Below, in pieces: positions 54,333 through 62,651 of a stretch of DNA of 64,000 nt. Under the pieces are notes generated by a model. It did not search any database. It was not told the origin of the DNA and saw nothing but the letters and a program-made list of their open reading frames with translations. The DNA comes from Acetatifactor muris (GTDB lineage: Bacteria; Bacillota; Clostridia; Lachnospirales; Lachnospiraceae), in NCBI RefSeq assembly GCF_024623325.1, contig NZ_JANJZD010000015.1, positions 62,001 to 126,000 on the forward strand. Direction: 5' to 3'. The position numbers and the translations under genes are program-made. Each line of letters opens with the position of its first letter. Position 1 is the first letter of the stretch.

Positions 54333-55190
54333 TTATTCTCTCTTAAATTCTATCACCCACAGCTCTGCCGGATTGAACAGCCTTACATGGACGGTATGCA
54401 TTCCCAGCCCGCGGCTCAGCACCATGACGGAAGCATTCTCCCGGAAAATGCCGCCGTCGTATCTGGGAAAAGGATGCCAAGAAGGGGCGATCAGGCCCTT
54501 TCCCCAGAAAGGCACCCGGACCACGCCCCCGTGCACATGCCCGGACAGCGTCAGATCCGCGCCCCATGCGGCGTATTGCGGAAAATAGTCCGGATTGTGA
54601 GCCAGCAGAATCGTATACATACTGTCCGACGCCTGTCCCAACACGGAACACAGATAATCCGAAGGCATTTCTGTTGTCTTTAACCGTTTGTAATATCTTT
54701 CGTCAATCTCGGAACCATACACTGCAATTCCATATTCGGGAAGCAAGGCCTTACGGTTTATCAGCCTGTCAATTCCCATCTCCTTCAACGCCGTTTCATA
54801 GCGCTCCGCCATATCACCGTAAATCTCCGGGTGCAATTTCATGCGGTGCTCATGATTTCCATTGGCATAATAGACAGGATACTCCTCCGCCAGCTGCCGG
54901 AGAAACCGCAGAGCAGGCTCCACGGTTTCCTTCGGTCTGGCTGTCAGAATATCCCCTGCTGTCAGGATAAAATCCGGATGCTGTCCGCGAATTGCCTCCA
55001 GAAGCCTTTCGTTATCCTTACCATAACATTTATTGTGCAGATCAGTCAGAAACACAGCCCTGACGCTCTTTTTTATCCTGTCATCCGTCACCGTATATGT
55101 CCTCACGACAAAGCGGTTGCTGTCATATAGAATAACCCACGCTGCAATCAGCGCTATGATTCCCGTTATGGTAATCAACACATCCGTCAT
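54333..55190 (-). CDS. Membrane-anchored metallophosphoesterase
   Basis: A 285-residue protein with an N-terminal membrane helix (about 5-22). Metal-binding motifs are FLTDLHN, LTAGDI, NGNHEHR and LSGHVHGGVV, the calcineurin-like phosphoesterase set. Close relatives are YkuE/YaeI-like enzymes; the substrate is unknown. It lies between dac and scpA, in the same direction as both. Confidence 0.88.
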   Translation of the reverse strand: MTDVLITITGIIALIAAWVILYDSNRFVVRTYTVTDDRIKKSVRAVFLTDLHNKCYGKDNERLLEAIRGQHPDFILTAGDILTARPKETVEPALRFLRQLAEEYPVYYANGNHEHRMKLHPEIYGDMAERYETALKEMGIDRLINRKALLPEYGIAVYGSEIDERYYKRLKTTEMPSDYLCSVLGQASDSMYTILLAHNPDYFPQYAAWGADLTLSGHVHGGVVRVPFWGKGLIAPSWHPFPRYDGGIFRENASVMVLSRGLGMHTVHVRLFNPAELWVIEFKRE

Positions 55191-55211
55191 ACTTTTCCTC
55201 TCATCTGCCGC

Positions 55212-56546
55212 TTATTCTGCCTGTTCTGATTCTGTTCCTGCCGCCTGGTCCGGGGTCCGGGTCTCGTCTGAAGTTCCGATTTCCTTCATGGCTTCCGTCT
55301 CACCTGGAGACTCCGTCCCGTTGAGGCTCTCTGTGTCATTTTGTGCTTCCGTCTCGTTCTGCGATTCACTTCCCCTGTGGTTTTCAGTCAAAAGGAAGAA
55401 CCCCAGCACTCTGCGGAAATAGTCCGTGTACCCAGCCCTGTCGATATCCTCGGCAAACAAAACAGGCACACTGCCGATTTCCACGCCATTCAGAAGATAT
55501 CTGGCACATCCCGCCTCCATACCTTCCTTCACGGGCGCCTGCACCTTCTCCGGAAGCTCCACCACCTTTTCCACAGCGGACAGATCGCTTCCTCCGGTGT
55601 CCAGGTAGCGGAATTCGCCTTCATACCTTACGGCAACTTCCTCCTCCACACCGCCTTCCACCGTCAGTGGCAGCAGCACATCCTGATTCTCGTCCACATA
55701 AATATCACATACGCTGAAGCCGTAGGTCAGCAATATCTGCGCATCTCCGAAACGAGTCTTGTAATCCGGCGCTCCCATGACCACCGCAATCAGATCAATT
55801 CCATCCTTGGACGCCGTGGCCGAAAAGCAGTACTTAGCCTTTGAAGTAGAACCGGTCTTCAGTCCTGTAGTCCACTGATACTGCTTTAACAGCTTGTTGG
55901 TGCTGCTCAGAGTAAAGTTTGCCGTTCCCTGCCTTGTCTCATGGGTAATATCTTCCATCCAGATAGTCGTATACTGAAAAATGTCCGGATATTTTGTGGT
56001 CAATTCCCTGGACATAATCGCCACATCTTTGGCCGAAGTGTAATGATTGTCAGAATCGCTCAAGCCGCAGCAATCTTCAAAATGAGTATCCACCATCCCC
56101 AGTTCCGCGGCTTTTTCGTTCATCAGCGCCACAAATGCCTCCTCGCTGCCTGCAATATGCTCCGCCACAGCCACACTGGCATCATTGCCCGAAGACACGG
56201 CAATACACTTGATCATGGTATCCAGCGACTGTACTTCTCCCGCCGCCAGATAAACCTGTGACCCTCCCATGGAACTGGCATACTCACTGGTGGTAACCTG
56301 ATCCGTCAGACTGATTTTCCCGGAATCAATGGCTTCAAATGTCAGAAGCAATGTCATAATCTTCGTAATGCTGGCAGGACTTCTGCGCTCCGTAGAATTC
56401 AGTTCATAAATTACCTCTCCGGTGGAACTCTCGATTAAAATCACTGACGGAGAAGATACCGTAACATTGGCGCTTACGGGTATGTATGCTGTAAAGACAA
56501 GCAACAATGACAAAAAAAGAGCAGAAATTTTCTTCTTGGTAAACAT
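55212..56546 (-). CDS. D-alanyl-D-alanine carboxypeptidase DacF-like (S11 family)
   Basis: A protein of about 444 residues with a signal peptide (ISALFLSLLLVFTAYIPVSA). SxxK is SITK (RRSPASITKIMTL), SxN is SGN (AVSSGNDASVAVA) and KTG is TGLKTGSTSKAKYC. The C-terminus is a Glu/Thr/Ser-rich tail of about 65 residues with units like ETEAQNDTESLNGTESPGE rather than the amphipathic anchor helix usual in this family. ATG 56546 is taken as start; a GTG at 56558 is also possible. Confidence 0.92.
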   Translation of the reverse strand: MFTKKKISALFLSLLLVFTAYIPVSANVTVSSPSVILIESSTGEVIYELNSTERRSPASITKIMTLLLTFEAIDSGKISLTDQVTTSEYASSMGGSQVYLAAGEVQSLDTMIKCIAVSSGNDASVAVAEHIAGSEEAFVALMNEKAAELGMVDTHFEDCCGLSDSDNHYTSAKDVAIMSRELTTKYPDIFQYTTIWMEDITHETRQGTANFTLSSTNKLLKQYQWTTGLKTGSTSKAKYCFSATASKDGIDLIAVVMGAPDYKTRFGDAQILLTYGFSVCDIYVDENQDVLLPLTVEGGVEEEVAVRYEGEFRYLDTGGSDLSAVEKVVELPEKVQAPVKEGMEAGCARYLLNGVEIGSVPVLFAEDIDRAGYTDYFRRVLGFFLLTENHRGSESQNETEAQNDTESLNGTESPGETEAMKEIGTSDETRTPDQAAGTESEQAE

Positions 56547-56641
56547 AATACCGGCCACACTCCCAATTCTTTTCCTCTGTCTATAGAATATGAAAATGCG
56601 GCTCTACATATGCGGAACTCCTACCGTTTTCGCACATACAA

Positions 56642-56667
56642 AATCCCCGGCCATAAGACCGGGGATG
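56642..56667 (-). terminator. rpsU terminator
   Basis: ATCCCCGG (56666-56659) pairs with CCGGGGAT (56650-56643), extended by TC/GG-type inner pairs, followed by TTTTG on the minus strand. It lies 12 bases after the rpsU stop. Confidence 0.8.
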
Positions 56668-56677
56668 GATAAGCTGC

Positions 56678-56854
56678 TTAGTTATATTTGCGTTTTCTAG
56701 CTGCTTCTGACTTTTTCTTGCGTCTTACGCTAGGCTTCTCGTAATGCTCACGCTTGCGGATCTCCTGCTGAATACCCGCCTTAGCACAGCTTCTCTTAAA
56801 ACGACGTAAAGCGCTGTCCAATGTTTCGTTTTCTTTTACGATTACGTTTGACAT
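56678..56854 (-). CDS. rpsU: 30S ribosomal protein S21
   Basis: A 58-residue S21 ([20 protein letters not shown]), with the basic C-terminus [18 protein letters not shown]21 helps the 30S subunit bind mRNA at initiation. ATG 56854 follows GGGAGGTCGGGTGGAG; a GTG two codons earlier is in frame. It has its own promoter and terminator. Confidence 0.97.
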   Translation of the reverse strand: MSNVIVKENETLDSALRRFKRSCAKAGIQQEIRKREHYEKPSVRRKKKSEAARKRKYN

Positions 56855-56937
56855 CTCCACCCGACCTCCCTTCAGTCCCTCAAAGTATCACGACTGATTG
56901 GGTTATTATGTACGTACTTTCCACATACACAACTATT

Positions 56938-56965
56938 ATTATACCATAAAAGTTTTCTACGTCAA
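56938..56965 (-). promoter_or_regulatory. rpsU promoter
   Basis: TTGACG (56965-56960) and TATAAT (56943-56938), 16-base spacer, minus strand. The start would be about 80 bases before the ATG. Confidence 0.8.
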
Positions 56966-57017
56966 CTGTTTTTTACAGTTTTTACATAAAAGTGGAAAAA
57001 TAATTTCTGCAAAGGAG

Positions 57018-57054
57018 AATCTCCGCAGACTGACACCGAAACGCCGCGGAGATT
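57018..57054. terminator. Stem-loop after the LysM gene
   Basis: AATCTCCGC (57018-57026) and GCGGAGATT (57046-57054) pair perfectly over 9 bp. It lies 16 bases after the LysM gene stop. On the plus strand a T-rich tract follows; on the minus strand the T-run is poor (CTCCTTT). It may serve as a two-way barrier. Confidence 0.55.
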
Positions 57055-57069
57055 TCTTTTCCCTTTTCG

Positions 57070-57876
57070 CTATACACCGGGAATATTGAGGATCTGTCCC
57101 ACATGGATTCTGTCCGGATCCGCAATCTGCGGATTGGCCGCCGTCAGGGCCTGCAGGCTGATTCCCTTTTTTACCGCAATCCGTGAAAGCATGTCCCCCG
57201 GCATGACAGTATAACTTTCCATTATCACCGCGGCATACACGCCGCCCCGTTTCAGTCCGAACATGGCGCTTCCTGACTCATTAATCCGGTAAATCCCCTC
57301 CTGCTTCATACGTCCGGCTGCCTCGTCACAGGAATACAATACGGCATTTTTCCCTGAATTCTCTGCTCCCAGTGACAGATGTGCATTTACCAGGCAGGGG
57401 TACTCATCTCTCTCCGCCATCTGAAACTGTCTCACAATCCGGGCTCCGCAAATCTGCTGCAATGCTTCGGCTGGAAGCAATTCTTCGTCAGATAAGGTCA
57501 CACAGACCGGCACGTCCGTCTGTCTCACATCCACTCCGCTCACAGTGAAAGTCACATTGCTGTCTGTATACAGTACCAGTGTCGCATTTTTTCCGGCCAG
57601 TCTGCCCAGAATATCCGCGGGAACCGTAAAGGTGTCTCCCACCGCAAAAGGAACATTCTCTCCTCTCCCGTTGCCGGCTGCGTTATCCAGCCATTCTGTC
57701 ATCTGATTCCAGTCTGCCGTCGCCTCCTCCGGCGCCTGACTGATAATCGAGGTCCCGGCCGCCGCTCTCACCGGTTCTCCCGGCCACGATGCAGGCACCA
57801 GTATGAATATCAGCGCCAACACCTGTTTCCAACCTGCTGTTTTCTTCATTTCTTCCTTTTTCCTCCGTTTTTCCAT
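57070..57876 (-). CDS. Secreted LysM domain protein
   Basis: A 268-residue protein with a basic N-terminus and hydrophobic segment (WKQVLALIFILVPASWPGE), probably a signal peptide or anchor. Residues about 60-210 form an unrecognised beta-rich domain. The C-terminus (about 218-266) is one LysM module: SYTVMPGDMLSRIAVKKGIS and DRIHVGQILNIPG. LysM binds N-acetylglucosamine in peptidoglycan, so it is a wall-associated protein without a visible catalytic motif. ATG 57876 follows GGAGAAAAT. Confidence 0.85.
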   Translation of the reverse strand: MEKRRKKEEMKKTAGWKQVLALIFILVPASWPGEPVRAAAGTSIISQAPEEATADWNQMTEWLDNAAGNGRGENVPFAVGDTFTVPADILGRLAGKNATLVLYTDSNVTFTVSGVDVRQTDVPVCVTLSDEELLPAEALQQICGARIVRQFQMAERDEYPCLVNAHLSLGAENSGKNAVLYSCDEAAGRMKQEGIYRINESGSAMFGLKRGGVYAAVIMESYTVMPGDMLSRIAVKKGISLQALTAANPQIADPDRIHVGQILNIPGV

Positions 57877-57984
57877 ATTTTCTCCGATTTTTCATATTTG
57901 AGTGACCATCTCACTCTCAGTATGCCCAAACGTAAAAAAATAATCAAAGGAGAATAAAAACTTTCTTTTTCAACCCAGTTACTG

Positions 57985-57990
57985 TATAAT
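57985..57990 (+). promoter_or_regulatory. -10 element of the diguanylate cyclase gene
   Basis: A consensus TATAAT lies 43 bases before the ATG on the plus strand; the -35 region (TTTCTT, 17 bases upstream) is weak. The divergent spacing to the LysM gene is 156 bases and contains a GAGTGA/TCACTC hairpin. Confidence 0.5.
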
Positions 57991-58032
57991 AAAGAAAAAC
58001 CTGCTGACAAAGCTGTTTATAGGAGAGATTAA

Positions 58033-59253
58033 ATGGAACATTCGCTGCCTCTTTTAATAAACTATATACAGGGTATTCTCGATCAGACAAAAGCTTCCTC
58101 CTTCCGCAGGGAAGATTTATCCCCTGATTTCCGGGAACTGGGAGATAAGATAGCTCTTCTGGCTGACAGGGTTCAGGATTTGACAAACCAATTGCAGCAG
58201 AAAAATGAAGCTTTGGAATTAGAGAATCAGGTTTTGCTGGATAATATCCAGGCTATGGATGAAATCAGCTGGGCTCTGGAACAGAGCAACCAGGAACTGC
58301 GCATCAACCTGAATCTGGTGAATGCCCTCACCGACTATACTCACAATATGATTTTTGTATATTCCGCGGATACCGGCCAGGAAGTGCACACTAACCAGCC
58401 TGCCCGCTGGTTTCAGAAAGCGCATGCACAGAATGCCGCTCAGTTGACCCGGCAGCTGCTCGATAAGCAGCCGGAGATCCAGGAGCAGATGGACCTTCAC
58501 AGGGAAAATCAAAAGCCGGATTCCGCAGAATTGCCAGATGGACAGTTCACAGAAGAACAGGAGCTTTCAGACCGCAGTCAAAGCTCCCTGCGCTGGAATA
58601 TGGCGCTGGAATCACCTGACGGTATTGATCTCTTTTATCAGGTGGAGTCCTTCCTCATTCCCTGGTTTCATTCGAATGAGGAGAGTTCCCAGGATGCTAA
58701 GAAACAGGCAATCGTCCATATCGTCCTGGATGAGACAGAACGACAGAGACGGCAGAACCTGATTTACCGTTTTGCCTATGTGGATCCTCTGACCAACCTG
58801 AATAACAGGCGTTATGCCACCGAAAAAATGGAGCAGTGGCAGCATGAGGGAACTGCTTTTCTGCTCTCCTTTATCGATGTGGACTATCTGAAATATTGCA
58901 ATGATACCTTTGGGCATGAGCAGGGCGACAGCTATCTCATTGAAGTATCTGCTGCCCTGCAGACACTGGGCGGCGAAGTTTGCAGGGTAGGCGGAGACGA
59001 ATTTTTCCTGCTTCAAACCGGACTTGCTCCGGAGGAGCAGGATGAGAAGCTGGAAAAGCTGCGGCAGACAATGCTGGCTGACAAAAGCAGCGGGTATCCA
59101 AAATGCTTCAGCTATGCCACCACGCTTGTCCCCGCACATTCCACAATTCCTTTGGTGGAGTACATAAGCAATACCGACGCAAAAATGTATCAGTATAAGC
59201 AAATGTATAAAATTCCGCTCTCTGATGTTGTATATAAGGATGATCGAATATAA
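58033..59253 (+). CDS. Diguanylate cyclase (GGDEF) with N-terminal coiled coil and sensor region
   Basis: A 406-residue protein, the only long gene on the plus strand. Residues about 35-95 are coiled coil (QLQQKNEALELENQVLLDNI). A PAS-like region (about 100-230) precedes the GGDEF domain (about 245-395): AYVDPLTNLNNRRY, LLSFIDVDYLKYCNDTFGHE and CRVGGDEFFLL are intact, so it should make c-di-GMP. No RxxD inhibitory site is seen upstream of the motif. ATG follows AGGAGAGATTAA. It could feed the PilZ brake protein encoded in the fla operon. The PAS assignment is tentative. Confidence 0.9.
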   Translation: MEHSLPLLINYIQGILDQTKASSFRREDLSPDFRELGDKIALLADRVQDLTNQLQQKNEALELENQVLLDNIQAMDEISWALEQSNQELRINLNLVNALTDYTHNMIFVYSADTGQEVHTNQPARWFQKAHAQNAAQLTRQLLDKQPEIQEQMDLHRENQKPDSAELPDGQFTEEQELSDRSQSSLRWNMALESPDGIDLFYQVESFLIPWFHSNEESSQDAKKQAIVHIVLDETERQRRQNLIYRFAYVDPLTNLNNRRYATEKMEQWQHEGTAFLLSFIDVDYLKYCNDTFGHEQGDSYLIEVSAALQTLGGEVCRVGGDEFFLLQTGLAPEEQDEKLEKLRQTMLADKSSGYPKCFSYATTLVPAHSTIPLVEYISNTDAKMYQYKQMYKIPLSDVVYKDDRI

Positions 59254-59296
59254 GAAGTTACCGACCCAGGCACACCCCAAAAAGGTCTGCCTGGCG

Positions 59297-59998
59297 TCAC
59301 TCATAGCCCTGTTCAGGAGAGAGGTTCCCTGTCATCTGTTCTAATATCTTCTGCGACATTGGACAGACATTTCCATTATTTATCCAAAGAATATGTCCTG
59401 CATATGTAGCTTCATTTTCCTTAACAATAACAGCACTTTCATCTTCCATAGCACAGACAGGCAGATTTTGTTCTATGGAAATCCGCGCCAAAGTTTGCAG
59501 CAGTTCCTGATTCTCCTGCGTAACATGTGCTTTGATGGTAATATCTGCCAATCCCAGCCCGTCATATGGCACAGGGGATTCCCATATGTCGAGAGCGCGT
59601 TTTGCCATATTGCCTGAGCCTGCGCTCACTCCCAAAATAACAGCATCACTTTTGCGAATTTCATCCAATATACCTTTGGCGCAAATCAATTGGAATTGCC
59701 AAACCGCATGACCGCCCATAAGAAAGATACATGACGCCTCCTGAATAAGCCGCCGGGCATCATCAGCAGTTGTTCTGTTATCAATCACGCTGTATTGCCT
59801 GAATGGCATATTGCATTCCTCAAACATAGCATGCATTCCAGTCGATTCACTGTCATTTCTTTCATAATCAGAAGGCCATGCACTTACAAAGACAAGGCTG
59901 TCGCGAACAGTCAGTTCTTCCCTGAGCCGTTCCATTATCTCAACAGGAAAATGGTGGGTTGGAAACCCACTGAAAAATCCTAATAATTTTGCATTCAT
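59297..59998 (-). CDS. Peptidase S51/E-like, class I glutamine amidotransferase fold
   Basis: A 233-residue soluble protein. The nucleophile elbow is AVILGVSAGSGNMA with serine, and FLMGGHAVWQFQL precedes it, as in peptidase E. Peptidase E cuts Asp-X dipeptides; this subgroup's substrate is unknown. ATG 59998 is eight bases after GGAG; the TTG one codon upstream is less likely. It converges on the GGDEF gene across a 43-base gap with a CCAGGCA/TGCCTGG hairpin that may stop both. Confidence 0.85.
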   Translation of the reverse strand: MNAKLLGFFSGFPTHHFPVEIMERLREELTVRDSLVFVSAWPSDYERNDSESTGMHAMFEECNMPFRQYSVIDNRTTADDARRLIQEASCIFLMGGHAVWQFQLICAKGILDEIRKSDAVILGVSAGSGNMAKRALDIWESPVPYDGLGLADITIKAHVTQENQELLQTLARISIEQNLPVCAMEDESAVIVKENEATYAGHILWINNGNVCPMSQKILEQMTGNLSPEQGYE

Positions 59999-60075
59999 CA
60001 ATACTTCTCCTAAGCTCGATCCCTATTATTCACGTTGATACCTCCTATACTCTATGCCGGGCGCACACCGGAAAT

Positions 60076-60402
60076 TTACCAACGTGTCATATTCTTTTCA
60101 AACTTTGCAGTATATGCCTGTTTTAATTCATCAGCGGATATTCCATAACACAGCATAACATCATTGTAATACATAAGAACATCAGCCATTTCTTCAACAA
60201 GGTCTTTTCTTAATTCCACATCATTAGATGCCTCTATGTCTCCGTGCTTTTTGACGATATCAATCACTTCACCAATTTCGCCTATCATCCAAAGCAGCTT
60301 GTGTTTACCTGCTTCCGGAGAAAGCTTTTCCCATTTACCTTTGTATTTATCCTGAAGACTTTTCTGCATATCTAACATTTCATTTATACTGAAATCAAAC
60401 AT
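60076..60402 (-). CDS. MazG-like nucleotide pyrophosphohydrolase
   Basis: A 108-residue, all-helical protein. Metal-binding EExxE/ExxD-type motifs are visible as GEIGEVIDIVK and LVEEMADVLMYYND. MazG-like enzymes hydrolyse NTPs or dNTPs to monophosphates, often as house cleaning. The start ATG follows GAAGGAGGAGAGTT. It stands in an accessory stretch with unrelated neighbours. Confidence 0.85.
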   Translation of the reverse strand: MFDFSINEMLDMQKSLQDKYKGKWEKLSPEAGKHKLLWMIGEIGEVIDIVKKHGDIEASNDVELRKDLVEEMADVLMYYNDVMLCYGISADELKQAYTAKFEKNMTRW

Positions 60403-60508
60403 AACTCTCCTCCTTCACCTTTTTATTAACGCCATTCAGCATTTCTTGCTGTGCCTGTGTTATTTCGTTTTTAAAGGCGAATCTTATATCCACCCTCTCT
60501 TTTACCTT

Positions 60509-61084
60509 TCAAATTTTCTCCCTGAAAAAATCTTCTGCAAGTATTGCATACATTACCTTGTCAAAAATTCCATTATTACATTTACATCCCTGACGCAATG
60601 TGCCTTCCCACTTCATGCCGGCCTTTTCCTGCATTTTCCCGGAGGCCGGGTTTTCGCTTGCGTGCCATGCATAGATTCTATTCATTCCGACTTCCTGGAA
60701 GAAAAATTCGATGACCCTTTTGGTGGCTTCCGTCATAAGGCCCTGATTCCACCATCTCTGCCCGATTTCACATGCCAGTTCCACCTGGCGCAGCTCATCA
60801 TCTGGATGCATCCCAAAATATCGCCCAATCACTTCACCGGTCTCCTTCAACTGAACCGCCCAGCTATAACGGTCACTCTTCTCATAGGCGTTCAGCCAGT
60901 TATTCGTGAACATATTCGCATTCGTCACCACATCCGCAATACAGTTCATAGGCGCATAATTCGTCCATTTCCAGACTTCTTTATCATTCCAGCAGTTATA
61001 ATAAATCTGTTCAAGGTCTTCTTTTTGAAATCGTCGTAATATGAGACGTGGTGTCTCCAGAGATACAGTCCCCTTATGTGTCAT
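60509..61084 (-). CDS. GNAT acetyltransferase, RimJ-like
   Basis: A 191-residue GNAT protein. ETPRLILRRFQKEDLEQIYY at the start, EIGQRWWNQGLMTEATKRVI (acetyl-CoA site region) and NPASGKMQEKAGMKWEG are the RimJ/RimL pattern. It likely acetylates an N-terminus or small substrate. ATG follows CAGGAGGAAAGCA. The 3' gap 60403-60508 contains nothing recognisable. Confidence 0.9.
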   Translation of the reverse strand: MTHKGTVSLETPRLILRRFQKEDLEQIYYNCWNDKEVWKWTNYAPMNCIADVVTNANMFTNNWLNAYEKSDRYSWAVQLKETGEVIGRYFGMHPDDELRQVELACEIGQRWWNQGLMTEATKRVIEFFFQEVGMNRIYAWHASENPASGKMQEKAGMKWEGTLRQGCKCNNGIFDKVMYAILAEDFFREKI

Positions 61085-61104
61085 TGCTTTCCTCCTGTCG
61101 CAGT

Positions 61105-61141
61105 GGAAATACTCGGCAATCTCGTCTATGGCAATTTTCCC
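61105..61141 (-). pseudogene. Relic of an Rpn-family nuclease gene
   Basis: These 37 bases match 62711-62747, inside the intact Rpn gene, with a single difference, in the same orientation. On the minus strand they read GKIAIDEIAEYF against GKITIDEIAEYF. No other part of an Rpn gene is found here, so this is a leftover of a lost copy. Confidence 0.75.
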
Positions 61142-61210
61142 TGGACTCCTGCCCTCGTAAGCTTCCCGCCTGTCCGGTTGGTAAAAACCAAAGCATCCGG
61201 TTGGATGCGG

Positions 61211-61849
61211 TCATACCGTTTTATATTTTTCCTTCTTCAAACTAATAACAAGAGTTTCTTGCAATGGATACTGAAACATTTCGTTTCCCCACGGCATTTC
61301 TACACTCAACATTCCATCTGCTATATCAGTAAACAAAAATGTACCAACATCTGTTTTTTCTTCTTTCCAATCATCAGAGGGATAAACGAGAATTGTGTGC
61401 CTATCCAGATTCAAGGTTTCAAGATTAAGCAGATTTAATTCTCCAAATGTGTAATACATATCCCCGCTTTCATCAGTTTTCGCATCTTCTATGTACCATG
61501 AACCTATACGAAAAGTCTGAATCAAAATTTTTTCGTTATCTGCAAAACTGTAGTTGGCATCTTCTCCATACAAATAATCAGAATCATACAAAAATTTGAA
61601 CTGATTATTCACAATTTCAAGTAACACAAACCCTTCTTCACTCTCACCCGAAAAGTAAGAAAAAATCACATGTCTTTCAGACGGTGACAGCAATAATGAA
61701 CCACCACCATAACCACCAGAATGATATGAGAATTGAAATATATCTTTTGTCCCATCATTTGAGATTAAAGACAATGAAATGTCATCCTCATCCTGTAGAA
61801 TAATTTTGCTTCCGTCTGCTAAAGTCACAAGATTTACTAAATCCTCCAT
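61211..61849 (-). CDS. Hypothetical protein, beta-rich
   Basis: A 212-residue soluble protein, strongly acidic and aromatic-rich, with repeated beta strands (SLISNDGTKDIFQFSYHSGG, SERHVIFSYFSGESEEGFVL). No signal or membrane segment. I do not recognise the family. The start has GGAGG ten bases upstream. It is richer in A+T than the genes to the left, fitting acquired DNA. Confidence 0.75.
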   Translation of the reverse strand: MEDLVNLVTLADGSKIILQDEDDISLSLISNDGTKDIFQFSYHSGGYGGGSLLLSPSERHVIFSYFSGESEEGFVLLEIVNNQFKFLYDSDYLYGEDANYSFADNEKILIQTFRIGSWYIEDAKTDESGDMYYTFGELNLLNLETLNLDRHTILVYPSDDWKEEKTDVGTFLFTDIADGMLSVEMPWGNEMFQYPLQETLVISLKKEKYKTV

Positions 61850-61947
61850 AATGGATATACCTCCAATCCCGATTTGTTATTAGTATGCCGACCGAAGTAT
61901 AGCACATCTCTCCGCTGAAAGCACTCCCCGTTCTACGTCCGTTCCGA

Positions 61948-62199
61948 CTATCCGGACGTGTCAATATCGGACACTCCAGATACTATTTCATTATCAGCCA
62001 AATTTACATGGCCGATATTTTTTAGATTATGAGATAGTCGAAAGTATACCTCATCATTATAGTCACTAAACATTCCGTCAAAATAATCTCTATCATGAAT
62101 TATTTTCATATTTTCAGGCACAATAAGCCCTTTTGATTTCCAATATGGAATGCTTAATGTGCCACATGGATTATTCACATATTCCTGTAATGAAAGCAT
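61948..62199 (-). pseudogene. Truncated GNAT-like acetyltransferase
   Basis: An open frame of about 83 residues from ATG 62199, with GGAG nine bases upstream. LSLQEYVNNPCGTLSIPYWK and DEVYFRLSHNLKNI resemble the N-terminal part of a Lachnospiraceae GNAT family; the acetyl-CoA-binding domain that should follow is absent and the frame ends in ADNEIVSGVSDIDTSG. I interpret it as a cut-off gene. Identification is from memory of the family. Confidence 0.5.
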
Positions 62200-62329
62200 G
62201 GAACATATCTCCATAAGTACCGACTTATACACTTGATAATAAAAATATATGCCTGCCGTATGCATTGTGTATTTGTCAGCTCATTTTCAATAGGTGTATA
62301 ATTCTAAAATAAAGATAGAGATAAATAAA

Positions 62330-62524
62330 TTGGTCAACGAAATATCCAGGGATAAGTCTCCCAAAACCGTTCGCAACTCAAATATGAAGTACCTATTACC
62401 CTTGCCTGCTATGGTATGCGTCGCTCTGAGATATGCGCCCTAAAACTTGAGGATATAGATGGTGATATCGTACATATCAGCAAGGCTATGGTGCAGAGCG
62501 TAGATAAGGAATGGGTGATCAAAA
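62330..62524 (+). pseudogene. Broken tyrosine recombinase (integrase) remnant
   Basis: From 62330, VNEISRDKSPKTVRN matches a core-binding domain; a few bases later, in another frame, YEVPITLACYGMRRSEICAL and the following LEDIDGDIVHISKAMVQSVD match the start of the catalytic domain with the first catalytic Arg (GMRRSE). The joint is a deletion with frameshift, and the remaining His/Arg/Tyr part is missing. It is the only plus-strand gene trace in this stretch. Confidence 0.8.
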
Positions 62525-62651
62525 CACTAATAAAATTTTGCTTTATCCCCCTGGAAGTCCAGTCTGAGAACCGATTCGCTGATTTTATCTTTACAAAAAG
62601 TGTCGCCGTAGCGTCGCCGCAAAAAGGGCGGGGCGCCACGGAACGATTCTG

